Part shown: positions 10,320 through 21,059 of the stretch, piece by piece
How the letters are laid out: each line of letters begins with the position of its first letter
Position numbering within the stretch: position 1 is the stretch's first letter
NCBI GenBank assembly: GCA_003013855.2
Contig: ML058408.1
Span: forward strand, 1,488,001 to 1,552,000
Length of the DNA stretch: 64,000 bases
Direction: 5' to 3'
Source of the DNA: Liriodendron chinense
Taxonomy: Eukaryota > Streptophyta > Magnoliopsida > Magnoliales > Magnoliaceae
The notes under the pieces: generated by a model
Database searches by the model: none
What the model was told of the DNA's origin: nothing
Seen by the model: only the letters and a program-made list of their open reading frames with translations
Translations under genes and position numbers: made by a program

Positions 10320-10555
10320 TCTCTTTTTCTTCTTGTTTTCTTCCTTATTTGCTTCTTTCTTTGCTTCCTTCTTCCTTCAGCCCTCCTTGAGTCTTCATCC
10401 AAGGTTCTAAATCAGCTCTTTTGGTCATCAATTGGGTAAAGTAACTCTCATTCCTACAACCACAAAACATGTATTTGATTAGTCTTTAAATTATGAAAAC
10501 CATGCATAACATGTCATGTAGTGGGCAATGCAATGTATAAATTGGAGGTTCAACA

Positions 10556-10560
10556 ACCGT
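10556..10560. repeat. right target-site duplication of N1 (ACCGT)
   Basis: Exact match to 3573-3577; gag coding of T1 resumes here. Confidence 0.95.
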
Positions 10561-11911
10561 CAAGAAGACTGAGAACAAGAAGGTTATTCCAGCTGAGACA
10601 GAGATGACAGCAAGGGTACAGGGCAGGACGGAGAGACGGTGGAAGCCAGTCTACAGGGGCGACACCCGCAACTCCAGCAGAACTACCGTGCCAGCCAGGC
10701 CAGAGTTCTCCTTCGCCGATATCGACTTCCCAGCGATATCGAAGACAACACTATCAGCCAAGATACCGAACAGATCCGCTGTTCGACAGTCGACTAAGAC
10801 AACGATGAAGACAATCCCTACTGAAGCCTCCGTGATCAAGACGAGGCCGCAGCGAGCGCAAGTCATGATGGTGCAGGTCATCGAAGGAGAGGCGAGTGAG
10901 CGATACTCAGAGCTGCCTCTAATCCAAGAACAGATAGATGAGATTATCCAAGTCCAAGAGGACACAACCAGAGAGATGAGAGAGATGAAAGAAGCATTGT
11001 TGGCTCTAGTTGCCCAGGGGGCAAATAGAAGCCCAGCCGTACCTACTCGACAGTCTGTGGAGGAATGCCAGGGGGCAGCAGGAGAACCAGCCACCTCCGA
11101 ACCACAAGCTCGCCCGAGAAACGTTGTGTTCGGACGTGTACCACCACTGCCGTCTCAAGCCACGAGAGAAGAACTGTCTCAGACAGTTGCGGACCTGATG
11201 CGTCAGGAAAGAGAAAAGGAGAAGAGAGGAAAGTATGTACACCGGGTGCCGTACTTACTCGAGGTCGACGACCTCCCATTTCCCAACAATTTCAAGCATC
11301 CAGACTTCCCTAGATTCGATGGCAGAGGATCGCCAGAGGAACACGTGGCTCAATTCATGACAATGATGGGCAACCTGTCAACAATTCCCCAGTACTGTCT
11401 CAGATTGTTTGGCTCGACGCTCACTACAAGGCATTCCAGTGGTACATGTCAATGCCCTGCAGGGTCAGTTAAATCCTGGGAGCAGATGCAGGACCTGTTC
11501 ATCTCCAAATTCTTCTCTACTGAGCGAGAAATCTCACTGACAGATTTAGCCTTGACTCGTCAAAGGCAGGGAGAGTCGGTCGAGAAGTTCATCGACAGGT
11601 GGGGGACTATAGCAGCACAGTGCCGGGAACTGCCCAGCGCATCTGAGCAGGTCAAGATGTGCATGCAGGCCATGGATGCGATTATTTGGACACAACTTCT
11701 CGACGTTCCAAGACCTAGCTACGAAAGCCCACCTGGTGGAAGGAGCCACGTTCAGAGCGCAATTCAAGGCAGAGAAGCCCAGGAGAGAAGCCGGAAGGAT
11801 GATAACATCTAACTACGTCGACAAAGGAAAGGGTTCGAATGACAGAAAACGCCCAAACACCGAGCGTAGGGTCGAGGCTAGGCCAGTAACCACGACTCAA
11901 GACAAAGGCTA

Positions 11912-13540
11912 GGCGTAGGACCATGATTCTGATCAATCGAAATATCTTCCAGAGATTTCATTGGATAGATTTTCGATCAATCGGACATTTCTTCGATCAA
12001 TCAGACCTTTTTTCGATCAATCGGAGATACGCGACCTGCCCGTTTTTTTACCGTTGGAAGAAAATTTATTTAAAGAGGGGCATTCATTTTTTAGCAATGA
12101 GAGGGGATTTTGATGATATAGGATCCACCAATGTTGAAGATCATTAAGAGCTCTATTCCTAACCCAAACAAGTGATCTTCCTTGTGATTCATCACTAGTA
12201 TGGAGCATTCAAAACTCAAAAAGAAGATGCACTTGTCCCTCTTTTGATCTTTAGAGATTGGATTGATCTTGATAATCATATTCCTATCCAATACTCTATG
12301 ATGAGATCTTTGTAGGTGAGACTCTCTAGGAAACCCATTCCCATAAGTTGTAGAGATCTCAAACCTACTCTCCTATCACCTTGGGCATCTCAAAGGCATC
12401 ATTTGTAAGGTGTTTGATCAAGTGGAGCTGAGGCATTGGCGACGTAGTGGCAATACGATCGAGGGAGCAATGGAAGCTGATTGAAGCACGGGAGGGCAAA
12501 TATCAAGCAACCCGAACTAGTGCTGAACAAGGGGCTCATCCGATAAGTAAGGTTGTCATTATAGAGAGGCCTTCCACTCAATTCCCTGTGGAAGTTGACT
12601 GTAGAGTTTGTTTGACAAACTCGAACTAGGGTCATTTGCCGATACTTGGCTTATTAGTTGAGCCTAAAACCTTAGGGATGTTGGCCGTTCCTTGGTCCGT
12701 TTGTCGGCCTAAAGACTAGGAGCTGTTTGGGGCTCCTTGGCTCGTTACCGAGCTTAAACTAAGTCTCCAAGGGGGAGCCTCTGACAAGGGAGTGAACGTG
12801 CGTTGTCCTTGAGTAGGACTCGAGGTGACCTTGAGTAGGTCCCATAGGTTGGGAGGAAGCCGTAAACTCCTCGGTTGGGTGGAGCCGATTTAAAACACCT
12901 TGGTTGGGAGGAACCAGATTTAAACTCCCTAGTGAATGCCGGTGTGCTCAAAGGGATTGAGTACTTGAACCGGGAGTGGAGTAGACAAGTAGTCGAACCA
13001 CTATAAATGCTTGTGTTTGTGATTATATTTCAGCACATTGTTATCTTAGCATTGTATGTTTAATTGTTAATTATGAATGCTTGATAGGAATGTATGCTAG
13101 GCACCAAATAGGTACATCCACACACAAGATATACTTTCACTTAGTTGTGTAGACTTGAGCTTAATTGATCTATCCTCTATAGTCTCCTTAGCTTGCATAG
13201 ATTAGGAGCTTGATTTGTTTAATCATTTGAGTATCTATGCATGCTTAGACTAGGTTGCCTATTGCTTATACTATATGCTAGTCTTGTGATTGGATCCACT
13301 TAGGCTTGGAAGCTAAAGTGTTCTTGCTTACTTCGTTTAAATTGTTAAAACTGTTAAGTAGGCGAAAAGAATTTCAAAAGGTCCTAATCATCGCCCCTCT
13401 AGGACTTAGCGATAATTCTAGTTGCTCTCATTGCTTCACAACGCACACGCCTAGGTAATCCAAAAGGCGTAATTTCGGCCCTTTCTTAGCCACTTCAAAT
13501 TCGATTATCAATTGTAGAAATGGGCTGGTACAAATGACCT
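11912..13540. mobile_element. Unassigned region, probable Ty1/copia-type LTR remnant
   Basis: No coding homology seen. Four GATCAATCGG/GATCAATCAG motifs lie at 11931-12026. The stretch 12780-13000 (tracts such as GGTTGGGAGG and CCGGGAGTGGAGTAGACAAG) and the sequence AAGGTCCTAATCATCGCCCC near 13378 resemble, from memory, LTRs of SIRE/Maximus-type copia elements. I could not place TG...CA termini or a TSD. The left edge is the abrupt end of T1 and the right edge is the start of A1, so both junctions look like deletions or rearrangements. Confidence 0.4.
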
Positions 13541-13544
13541 TCAG

Positions 13545-14880
13545 AAATATGACATCGAGTTGAATATTTTTTATTTATGCAAACAACCACAGAATGTTGA
13601 TGACGAGGTCCACGAAATAAATCTGATTGAATTATTCTTGGAAGACACATCCCTCTTGACATTCTATTCTGATCCCTTGGAGGCATGCTTGGCCCACTCT
13701 CATGAGATTGATGATGACATGATAAGAGAGATGGATGCCATTTTGGATTCTATGCCGGTACTTGATAATAAAATATGGAAGGCACCATTTGAGCCTTGCC
13801 CTTAAGCGAGAACAAGCCTCTTCCATTCAATATCAAAGCACCGAAGCTCGACCTAAAATCATTACCCACTAATTTAAAATATGTTTATTTAGGTCGAGAT
13901 GAGACATATCCGGTGGTGATTTCTTCCCACTTGGATGAGAAATAAGAGAGTAGGCTAATAGCCACTCTAATAGAGCATAAGAGCGCCATTGGATGGTCAA
14001 TTGTAGATCTTAAAGGCATAGACCCCCTGATTTGTACTTATCGCATACACCTTGAGGAGAATGCAAAGACGTCTACACAACCACAAAGACGCATCAATCC
14101 AAACATGAAGGAGGTGGTTAAGGCCGAGGTGTTGAAACTATTGGATGTAGGTATCATTTACCCAATATCTGATAGTCAATGGGTGAGTCCAACTCAAGTG
14201 GTGCCTAAAAAATCTGGAATAACCATTGTAGCTAATGCCAATAATGAACTCGTGGTAACCAGAGTCACTACCAGTTGGAGAATGTGCATTGACTACAGGA
14301 AGCTAAACATAGTCATAAGGAAAGACTACTTCCCCTTACCGTTTGTTAATCAAATTTTAGAAAGGTTGGCGGGTCATTCCCATTTTTTGCTTCCTTAATG
14401 GATATTCAGGGTATAACCAAATAGAGATCGCCCTAGAGAACCAAGAGAAAACAACATTCACATGTTCATTCGGTACTTTTACCTATCGAAGGATGCCGTT
14501 TGGAGTATGTAATGCCCCTGCCACTTTTTAGCGTTGTATGTTAAGTATTTTTTCTAATATGGTGGGGACGATTCTTGAAGTCTTCATGGACAATTTCTCG
14601 GTATTTGGTTATAACTTTGATGAGTGCCTTAGGCACTTAAAAACTATTTTAAAAAGAAGTAAAGAAAAGAACCTCATGTTGAATTAGGAGAAATGTCATT
14701 TCATGGTTCAAAAAGGAATTGTCCTTGGTCACATCATCTCACAAAATGGAATCGAGGTGGACAAGGTTAAATCGATCTTATCTCTAACCTTCCATCACCC
14801 AAGAGCGTATGAGATGTGCGGTCCTTTCTAGGACATGCCAGATTCTATAGACGGTTCATAAAACTTTAGTTCACTCTTTC
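13545..14880 (+). pseudogene. pol: Protease tail, linker and reverse transcriptase of A1
   Basis: Starts with the last protease residues (NIFYLCKQPQ), then the linker LEACLAHSHEIDDDMIREMD, which the non-autonomous ORFs also retain. RT follows from 14105: EVLKLLDVGIIYPISDSQWV, PTQVVPKK and MCIDYRKLN are classic Ty3/gypsy Athila motifs. The catalytic box, normally FMDD in this lineage, reads FMDN at 14583-14594 (second Asp lost). In-frame stops include TAA after 13800 and near 13947, a stop after 14395 with a frameshift, and TAG for Trp in LN-stop-EKCHF near 14684. Not functional. Confidence 0.88.
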
Positions 14881-14889
14881 GTTCTTTAT

Positions 14890-15420
14890 GTAACCTCCTT
14901 CAAAAGGAAAACTCATTCGAGTGTAATGAGGATTGTCAAAATGCCTTTGACAAACTTAAAGGTATGTTGACATGTGCTCCCATAATGCAACCACCTGATT
15001 GGAGCCTTCCTTTTAAAATCATGTGTGATTTAAGCGACTATGCTATTAGGGCTGTGTTGAGCCAAAGAAAAGAGAAGAAGCCATGCGTCATCTACTATGC
15101 AAGTAGAACCTTAAACTCGGCTCAAACAAACTACACTACTACAGAAAAAGAACTTTTAGCTGTAGTTTTTGCTTTAAACAAGTTTAAGTCTTACTTGATC
15201 GGATCCAAGATTATCATATTCACCAACCATGCCGTGCTTAAGTACCTTCTCTCTAAGAATGATGCTAAGCCACGCTTGTTAAGATGAATCCTCCTACTCC
15301 AAGAATTTGACATAGAAATACGTGATAAGGAGTAGAAAATGTAGTGGCTGACCATCTCTCTAGACTTGTTCTCACTGATTCTCCTGAGACGACCGCAATC
15401 AATGACATATTCCCTGATGA
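14890..15420 (+). pseudogene. pol: RNase H domain of A1
   Basis: Open over 14964-15287: CDLSDYAIRAVLSQ (first catalytic Asp region), YASRTLNSAQTNYTTTEKEL (catalytic Glu) and FTNHAVLKYLL. The last motif is normally TDH; here it is TNH (AAC at 15225-15227), so a catalytic Asp is lost. Downstream, the ADHLSRL-type tail is visible but shifted. This domain would degrade the RNA strand during reverse transcription. Confidence 0.85.
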
Positions 15421-15589
15421 ACAACTTTTTAAAGTCTCCTAATTGCCATGGTATGCGGACATTGCTAACTATCTTGCTACAGGTACAATTCCAACACATT
15501 GGAACAAGCAAGATAAGGATAAGTTTTTCAACGAGGTGAGAAAATTCTTTTGGGACGACCCAGTACTTATTCAAGTATTGTCCTGATCA

Positions 15590-16740
15590 AATTATAAGGA
15601 GATGTGTGATGGATGATGAGCAACACGGTATCATCTCCTTTTCTCATTCTCAGGCATGTGGTGGCCACTTTTTGGCTAAGAAGACCACAGCCAAAATTCT
15701 GGAATGTGGGTTTTATTGGCCCACTATGTTCAAAGATACCTATGAGTTTTGTAAAACGTGTGAGCCTTGTCAGAAATTGGGAGGAATATCCCGTAGAAAT
15801 ATAATGCCACTCAATCCCATCTTACCAATCGAATTTTTTTATTGTTGGGGCATCGATTTCATGGGTCCATTCCCATTTTTATTGGAAATTTATATATTTT
15901 GTTTGCTGTCGATTATGTTTCAAAATGGGTCGAGGCGATTCCATGCCGGAACAATGACCATAAAACAGTTATTCATTTCTTAAAAGAAAATATCCTTTCC
16001 CGATTTGGAACACCTCGAGTCATTATAAGCGATGGAGGATCTCATTTTTGTAACCACCCGTTTGAAGCTTTAATGAAGAAATATGGTGTAAATCATAAGG
16101 TGAGCATTCCCTATCACCCATAAACAAGTGGACAAGCTAAGATATCCAACAGGAAAATTAAACATATTTTGGAGAAAACAGTGAACCCCGATCGCAAAGA
16201 TTGGTTGCTTCGATTTACTGATGCACTCTGGGCTTACCGTACCACTTTCAAGACCCCATTGGAATGTCTCCCTATAGACTTGTCTATGGGAAAGCTTATC
16301 ACTTACCCGTGGAGTTGGAACATAGGGCATATTGGGCGATAAAGAAGATAATTTTGATTATGATAAAGTAAGTTCGTTGCGCAAATTTCAATTGAATGAA
16401 CTTGCGGAACTCTGGAGCGAGGCATATGAAAATACAAGAATTTACAAGGACAAGACGAAGGTGTTCCATGATAAGAACATCCTTCATAAGACCTTCATGA
16501 TCAATAAAAAAGGTCCTTATGTATAATTCTCGGCTACATTTATTTTCGGAGAAATTGAAGTCTCGATGGACCGATCCTTTCATTGTGAAAATTGTTTATC
16601 CATATGGGATTGTCGAGTTGTTGAATCCAAGGAACGGTAATATTTTTAAAGCGAATGGTCAGCGATTAAAGCTATTCTTTGAGAATTTTCCTTCAAAAGG
16701 TATGTCCATACCTCTGACTAATCCTATGTATCTGCATATT
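15590..16740 (+). pseudogene. pol: Integrase of A1
   Basis: The N-terminal zinc-binding HHCC motif is visible (H and H in HSQACGGHF, C in CKTCEPC) at about 15645-15775. The catalytic core is visible in two pieces: WGIDFMGPFP (first Asp) and IISDGGSHF (second Asp, near 16030). The third catalytic residue, expected as Glu in TSGQAE, is Lys (AAG, 16139-16141), and a TAA at 16121-16123 replaces Gln just before it. Frameshifts lie near 15870 and 16270. The C-terminal part is read at 16519-16743 (FSEKLKSRWTDPFIVK). It would have inserted cDNA into the chromosome; it is inactive here. Confidence 0.88.
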
Positions 16741-17889
16741 TGATCTCCTAGTTTGATGGAGGTATAGAGTAGTTAAGATTAAGATTTTGTTGCTTTTAGT
16801 TTGCTTTTTCACAGGTTTGTTAGAAGGAGGTAGAATTCCAGTTTTTGTTCTCTCAGATACTCTCATTCCTCACTCCCTTTATTTTATATTGCTCTCATGT
16901 TTTTCTCATTGCATACCTTTTACATTGAGGACAATGAAAGATTTGGTTGGGGGTTGTGGGATCACTAGGATGAATCTAGTGTTTTGTAACATCTTGAGCA
17001 ATATGAAGAACATTTTTTTACCTTTTTCAGATTTTTTCTACAAATTCAAAACTTTATTGGAAAACTTTGTTTCTATGCATTCGGGACGGTGTAAGTACAA
17101 GAAAAAGAGAGGCAAAGTGAGTGATGTTGAATACTTTGAACAATCTCTAAGGTACTAGTCTTGTATGTGAATTCCCCTATTTTTATGATTGATAGAAATT
17201 TTGAATACGTTTACACCTAGTTCACATTACATGATTTTCATCTTTTGAAAGGATTATTAGAATTGTGGATTAGCTAGGTTTGAATTTGAGGTGTTGAGGA
17301 ACCAAGCTGGGGTACTTTGTGCATCCTTGTCCATGGAAAAATAACGAAAGGTGTGGATTTCTAAAAATTCTATCTAATGTGTGTGAAAAGGAAAGGAAGG
17401 ATGAAAATATGGGAATGATTGAAAATATGGTGGAAAATTCTGAAAAGGGCTACCTATTACCAACCGGTGGATGGTCTACCCGTAACCAAAGCCGAAAATG
17501 GGAAGTAGTGTGAAAGTCGTCAGAAGGACGATAAGGCAAATTCCTGTCAAAGGCTTGTTGTTGATCTGTGCACCTTGAATTCCATACCTTAGCTGATTTA
17601 TGAAGAAGGTAATCCCAAATTTCCATGAGATGAGCATTCACTAAGCACCCTAGGTTAAATTGTCTGAGTCCTTCTATTTATCAATTAATCAGCGAGAATT
17701 TCATATGAACACTTGTATGTTATGAGAGGCTTAAGGCTTCAACCTCTATCACCAAGTTTTTCTAATTTTTGCACTCGCACGTCATGGAGTGTATAGAAGC
17801 ATAGTTTCTGAAGGAGAGTTGGGTTTTGGAGAAATGAATTGTTTCATACATGTTTTGCTTGGGACTAGCAAAATGCTGGTTGGGGTGTG
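16741..17889 (+). other. 3' UTR of A1 with second PPT-like tract and terminal PPT
   Basis: Non-coding, although a 123-codon chance frame exists at 16787-17158. It holds the palindrome CATTGAGGACAATG (16923-16936) with GGTTGGGGGTTG (16945-16956), the conserved 120-base block (17451-17575), and the true PPT GGTTGGGGTGTG (17878-17889) abutting the LTR. All three are shared with N1, N2 and N3. Confidence 0.8.
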
Positions 17890-18140
17890 TGTTGAGTGCG
17901 TAAATGTGTATATTCTAACCCTATTTCATCACTAACTATGCATGGTTTTCAAGCTTAAAGGATATTTTAATGTATGGTTTTTGTGATTATAGGAATGAGA
18001 GAGAGTTCACTCAATTGATGACTATAAGAGCACATTTAGAAGACCATGGATGAAGACCCAAGGTGGGCCAAAGAAAGAAGAAAGAAAGGAGAGAAGAGAG
18101 AGGAAAGAAGAAAGAAAGAAAATCTAAGAAAAGAGAAGCT

Positions 18141-18353
18141 AGACCGGTCGGCCAAACAAGCTAGACCGGTCTTGACCGGTCGGCCACCACAGGCAGGCCC
18201 TCTCTACACTTGCTGGAATAGTGTCCAGTTAGGTCCGACCGGTCAAGACCGGTTGGCCAACAGGTCAGGTACCCTTCTAGACTCTCTAGACCTTTGCTAG
18301 ACCGGTTAAGACCGGTCAGCCAGCCATCTCGACCAGTCAAGACCGGTCGGCCA
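18141..18353. repeat. GACCGGTC palindrome cluster, A1 LTR
   Basis: About eight intact or one-mismatch ACCGGT(C/T) cores in pairs such as ACCGGTCTTGACCGGTC. It lies upstream of the LTR TATA box, in the same relative place as in the non-autonomous LTRs but with a different layout. Confidence 0.88.
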
Positions 18354-18473
18354 ATAGGTAGCCAATGTAATTTGCTGAAATTCAGCAACTTCTTTAGCAA
18401 GCTCCGAGTCTTGTGTGCAAGTGCGTAAGTGCTGCGCAAATTTGGAAAATTTTGAGGCGGTAGAGCCTCTCCA

Positions 18474-18483
18474 CTATAAAAGG
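18474..18483 (+). promoter_or_regulatory. TATA box of A1 LTR
   Basis: CTATAAAAGG after CTCTCCA, followed by GGACCTAGGG. Position and sequence match the minus-strand TATA of the non-autonomous LTRs. Confidence 0.7.
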
Positions 18484-19469
18484 GGACCTAGGGATCGTAG
18501 CTAAGGTATCATAGAAGAGATCTACAAAGGTGGGAGGCGAAAAAAGATGGAATCGGAGTTTTATAACTCCCTCTAGTTTGTTGCTTTCTAGTTTATGTTT
18601 TTAGTTGATTTCATATTTCCTTGGATCATGAACGGCTAAACCTCTTAGTTAGGACTAAGAGGTGAAGCTTGTAGTGAATCTAAGATGTTTTAATTTGTTT
18701 GTTTTGGTTTCAAGTTGAATTTTCATTGAAGAACAATGGTTTAAAGTTTGAATGAAGCTCTAAGTACTTTTCTTAATTTTATAATGGCTCATGGATGTTT
18801 GGAAGAGTTGCTTAAGTTTTTAATTGTTTTTAATGATTCTAGACCTGTACGCTCTAAGGAATCGGATTCAAGACACTCTAGATTTGGATTCTCATGTGGG
18901 AACTTCATGCTAAGAGTTCTACTTTTCTGAAATTTTTGCTTATGTGTGATTGTGTATATGATTTGAATGAAGTTCAAATCATAGTCTAGTTATGCTTTAT
19001 GATAGAGTTTAATGATGATTATAATTGTGATCTTAACTTATTGGAACTAGGATTGACCTATGCAATTGAGTGTGCTCAAGTCCTAACTTGAATTGAGGGA
19101 ATTATATGCATAAATCACACATACGACAGATTATATGTTATAACCGCTCTATCATCTAACTAGATAGGATTTGATTTCGATTCTAGTTGTGTAATTGGGA
19201 AACCACAGCGAATTAAGTATCAAGGACTGCTACAAGTGGGTCATTGGACCCCTAGTGTTCTTTTATATTGATTACATTCACCTTTAGTTTAAGAATTCTA
19301 TCTACATTCAATTTTAGAAATCTGTTTGGTTAGCTCTCAATTAGAGAATATTAGAAGTAATTTTGTGAATTCCTAACAAGTCCCTGAGAATGATCTCGAT
19401 CTCTACCGAATTATTACTACATCGCAACCCTACACTTGGGGAAGCGAACAGTAAGTGGACACATGATCA

Positions 19470-20760
19470 CACGAGATGCCTTCTAAGAGACAAAATTTTG
19501 GTTGAAGGTCTATCCGATCACCGTGTTAGAAAACTTCTCGATACTTGTGAGTTAACCATAAACATGGCCGAGAATGAAAATGAATATGATCAAGATGAGA
19601 ATGAAGTACACAATGAGCCACTGTTTAGTAGTCTACATGATTACTTGTAACCTACAAGAACGAGTACTACTTCATCTATGGTTTTTCTAGTAAATGTGGG
19701 GAACATTGATTTCAAACCTGGAGTAATACAGTTACTTCCCAAATTTCATAGACTCAACTTTGAAAGTCCCTACATACATTTGAGGGAATTTGATGATAGT
19801 CGCTACCTTGCATTACGACAACATCATTGATGACGTAGTTAGGCTAAAGTTATTTTCCTTTTCTTTGAAGGAAAAGGCCAAATCTTGGCTACACTCCTTG
19901 AGGTCAAGATCCATCGGGAGATGGCAAGAAATGACTAAGGAATTTCTTAAGAAGTTTTTCCCTATTCATAAGAACAACACCTTGAGACGTAACATCATGA
20001 ATTTCTCCCAAAAGGAGAATGAAACATTTTTCCAGTGTTGGGAACGTTTCAAGGAACTCCTACTCACCTGCGCACATCACAGCTTTGAATCATGGTGAGA
20101 ATTTAGTTTCTTTTATGATGGGTTGAATTCAGACCAACACCAATTTGTAGAAATGTTGTATAATGGTGAGTTCATGAGAAAATGTTTTGATGAGGCCTGG
20201 GATTACTTTGTTCTCTTAGCAGAAAATGCCCAATCTTGGAACACATCTGACAAACCAGATAAGATCAGGCCTGAGCCTAAGGAAAAGAGAGGTGTTTACC
20301 TTCTCGCAGAGAATGACGATGTTAATGTAAGGATAGCAGGGCTCACACATAAAGTAGAAGCAATGGAATTAAGGAAGGTCAATGCTATTAAAGCTGAGGA
20401 GATTGAAAATGTTTGTGACATTTGTGAAAGCGACATGTTACCAAGGGTTATCCTATAATCCTAGCTTTTCAAGAAGTGTTGCACGATCAAGACAATGCCA
20501 TGAATACTTATCAAAGGCCTTTCAATGCCCTAATGTCAAACACGTATAATCTTAATTGGCGGAACCATCCCAACTTTAGTTGGAGAAACGGATTAACTGC
20601 CAATGCTAGCAATAATCCTCAAGTGCCTTCCACTAGTACTCTTATGTGCCCCCACCAAGGAAGATACTTTGCACACATTCATGGAGAGGTAAGCCCAAAT
20701 CAATCAGAGCATCATGCAAACCCTCCAAGATCTTAAAACTTTCGTTGAAAGAATTGAATC
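19470..20760 (+). pseudogene. gag: gag of A2
   Basis: Athila gag read across frames: MAENENE (ATG 19564), LHDYL then a TAA in place of a sense codon at 19648-19650, then PTRTSTTSS and FKPGVIQLLPKFH. The capsid core VRLKLFSFSLKEKAKSWLHS and MNFSQKENETFFQCWERFKE is open over 19790-20098. DEAWDYFVLLAENAQSW follows at 20123-20458. The C-terminal region (NHPNFSWRNG, TLQDLKTFVERIE) spans 20560-20760. It has at least two stops and two frameshifts. This full-length type of gag is the reference that shows what the non-autonomous ORFs have lost. Confidence 0.88.
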
Positions 20761-21059
20761 ATGACAGAATGTTAGGGAGAGAGGGACCTTTCCGACCCAA
20801 CCTCAACCTAATCTCAAGGGGCAATATGAGGTGAGTGATTCGAATCCTTCCGACACTCATGTTGAACATGCTAAATATGTCACCATTCGAAGGGTAAAGT
20901 GATCGATAATGAAATTCCAAAGATGGTTGAAAAACCTGAGGAAATTTTAAGTCAAAGAATGATAACAAATCTAGTAATGATCAATATGAAAAGGAGCCAA
21001 AGCAGGATTATCAACCAGTGGTTCTGTTTCCCCAACGCCTACTCTCATTTAAAGCAATG

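Larger units (their letters stand above)
3578..10555 (-). mobile_element. Non-autonomous Athila-like LTR retrotransposon N1, complete
   Basis: 6978 bp: 3' LTR 3578-5516, internal region 5517-8655, 5' LTR 8656-10555, flanked by perfect 5-bp TSDs in T1 gag. On the minus strand the order is 5' LTR, tRNA-Asp PBS (8649-8632), one long ORF (8391-6640), a 3' UTR with a conserved block, the PPT and the 3' LTR. It encodes no protease, RT, RNase H or integrase, so it depends on another element for movement. LTR ends, PBS, PPT and 3' UTR match A1, the best candidate family for the helper. Confidence 0.93.
8656..10555 (-). repeat. 5' LTR of N1
   Basis: 1900 bp, starting TGTTCGCTCGCC on the plus strand and ending GGTTCAACA before TSD ACCGT. 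The ACCGGT cluster is shorter here (10213-10319). Confidence 0.93.
1..11911 (+). mobile_element. Tat/Ogre-like LTR retrotransposon T1, 5' portion, interrupted by N1
   Basis: Left-truncated by the window: base 1 corresponds to about 22525 of T2, so roughly 540 bases of the LTR lie outside. Order is LTR (to 3075), a PBS matching tRNA-Arg, a leader with a GA microsatellite, and gag from 3474. The element is split at 3577/10556 by the nested element N1. Similarity to T2 stops at 11911, just after the end of gag (27420 in T2). No protease, pol, PMD or 3' LTR follows, so T1 is truncated here. Tat-lineage assignment rests on the gag type, LTR length and primer tRNA, which is established knowledge of that lineage. 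Confidence 0.85.
3474..11911 (+). pseudogene. gag: gag of T1, split by element N1
   Basis: The structural polyprotein of the Tat-like element would form the cytoplasmic virus-like particle. The first part (3474-3577, starting MASTMIF) is interrupted after codon 34-35 by N1; coding resumes at 10556, with a long frame over 10604-11812. The capsid region is recognisable from about 11270: LPFPNNF, then FPRFDGRGSPEEHVAQF, then SWEQMQDLFISKFFS and ESVEKFIDRWG, typical of the retrotransposon gag family of Tat elements. A one-base loss near 11425 and a one-base gain near 11458 compensate each other, leaving about 10 altered residues. A deletion of about 14 bases near 11685 shifts the C-terminus out of frame, so the frame ends at 11812 although homology runs to 11911. 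Not functional. Confidence 0.85.
13541..19450 (+). mobile_element. Athila-like retrotransposon fragment A1 (pol, 3' UTR, 3' LTR)
   Basis: Left-truncated: begins near the end of the protease domain and has no 5' LTR or gag. It runs through linker, RT, RNase H, integrase, 3' UTR, PPT (17878-17889) and 3' LTR (17890-19450). It is the only copy here with pol plus an LTR of the same type as the non-autonomous elements, so it represents their likely helper family. It is now dead, with multiple stops and altered catalytic residues. Confidence 0.88.
17890..19450 (+). repeat. 3' LTR of A1
   Basis: 1561 bp, from TGTTGAGTGCG to GAAGCGAACA. The promoter-distal end, ATTATTACTACATCGCAACC, is the inverse of the LTR ends of N1, N2 and N3. 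It contains a TATA box (18474-18483) and a GACCGGTC cluster (18141-18353). Confidence 0.9.

Noticed and set aside
10651..11094. Antisense ORFs across gag (also 26274-26621 and 26749-27276)
   Set aside because: Shadows of T1 and T2 gag; no independent motifs.
16787..17158. 123-codon ORF downstream of A1 integrase
   Set aside because: Lies in the 3' UTR over the second PPT-like tract; no similarity to anything I recognise, and not conserved as a frame in the related elements.
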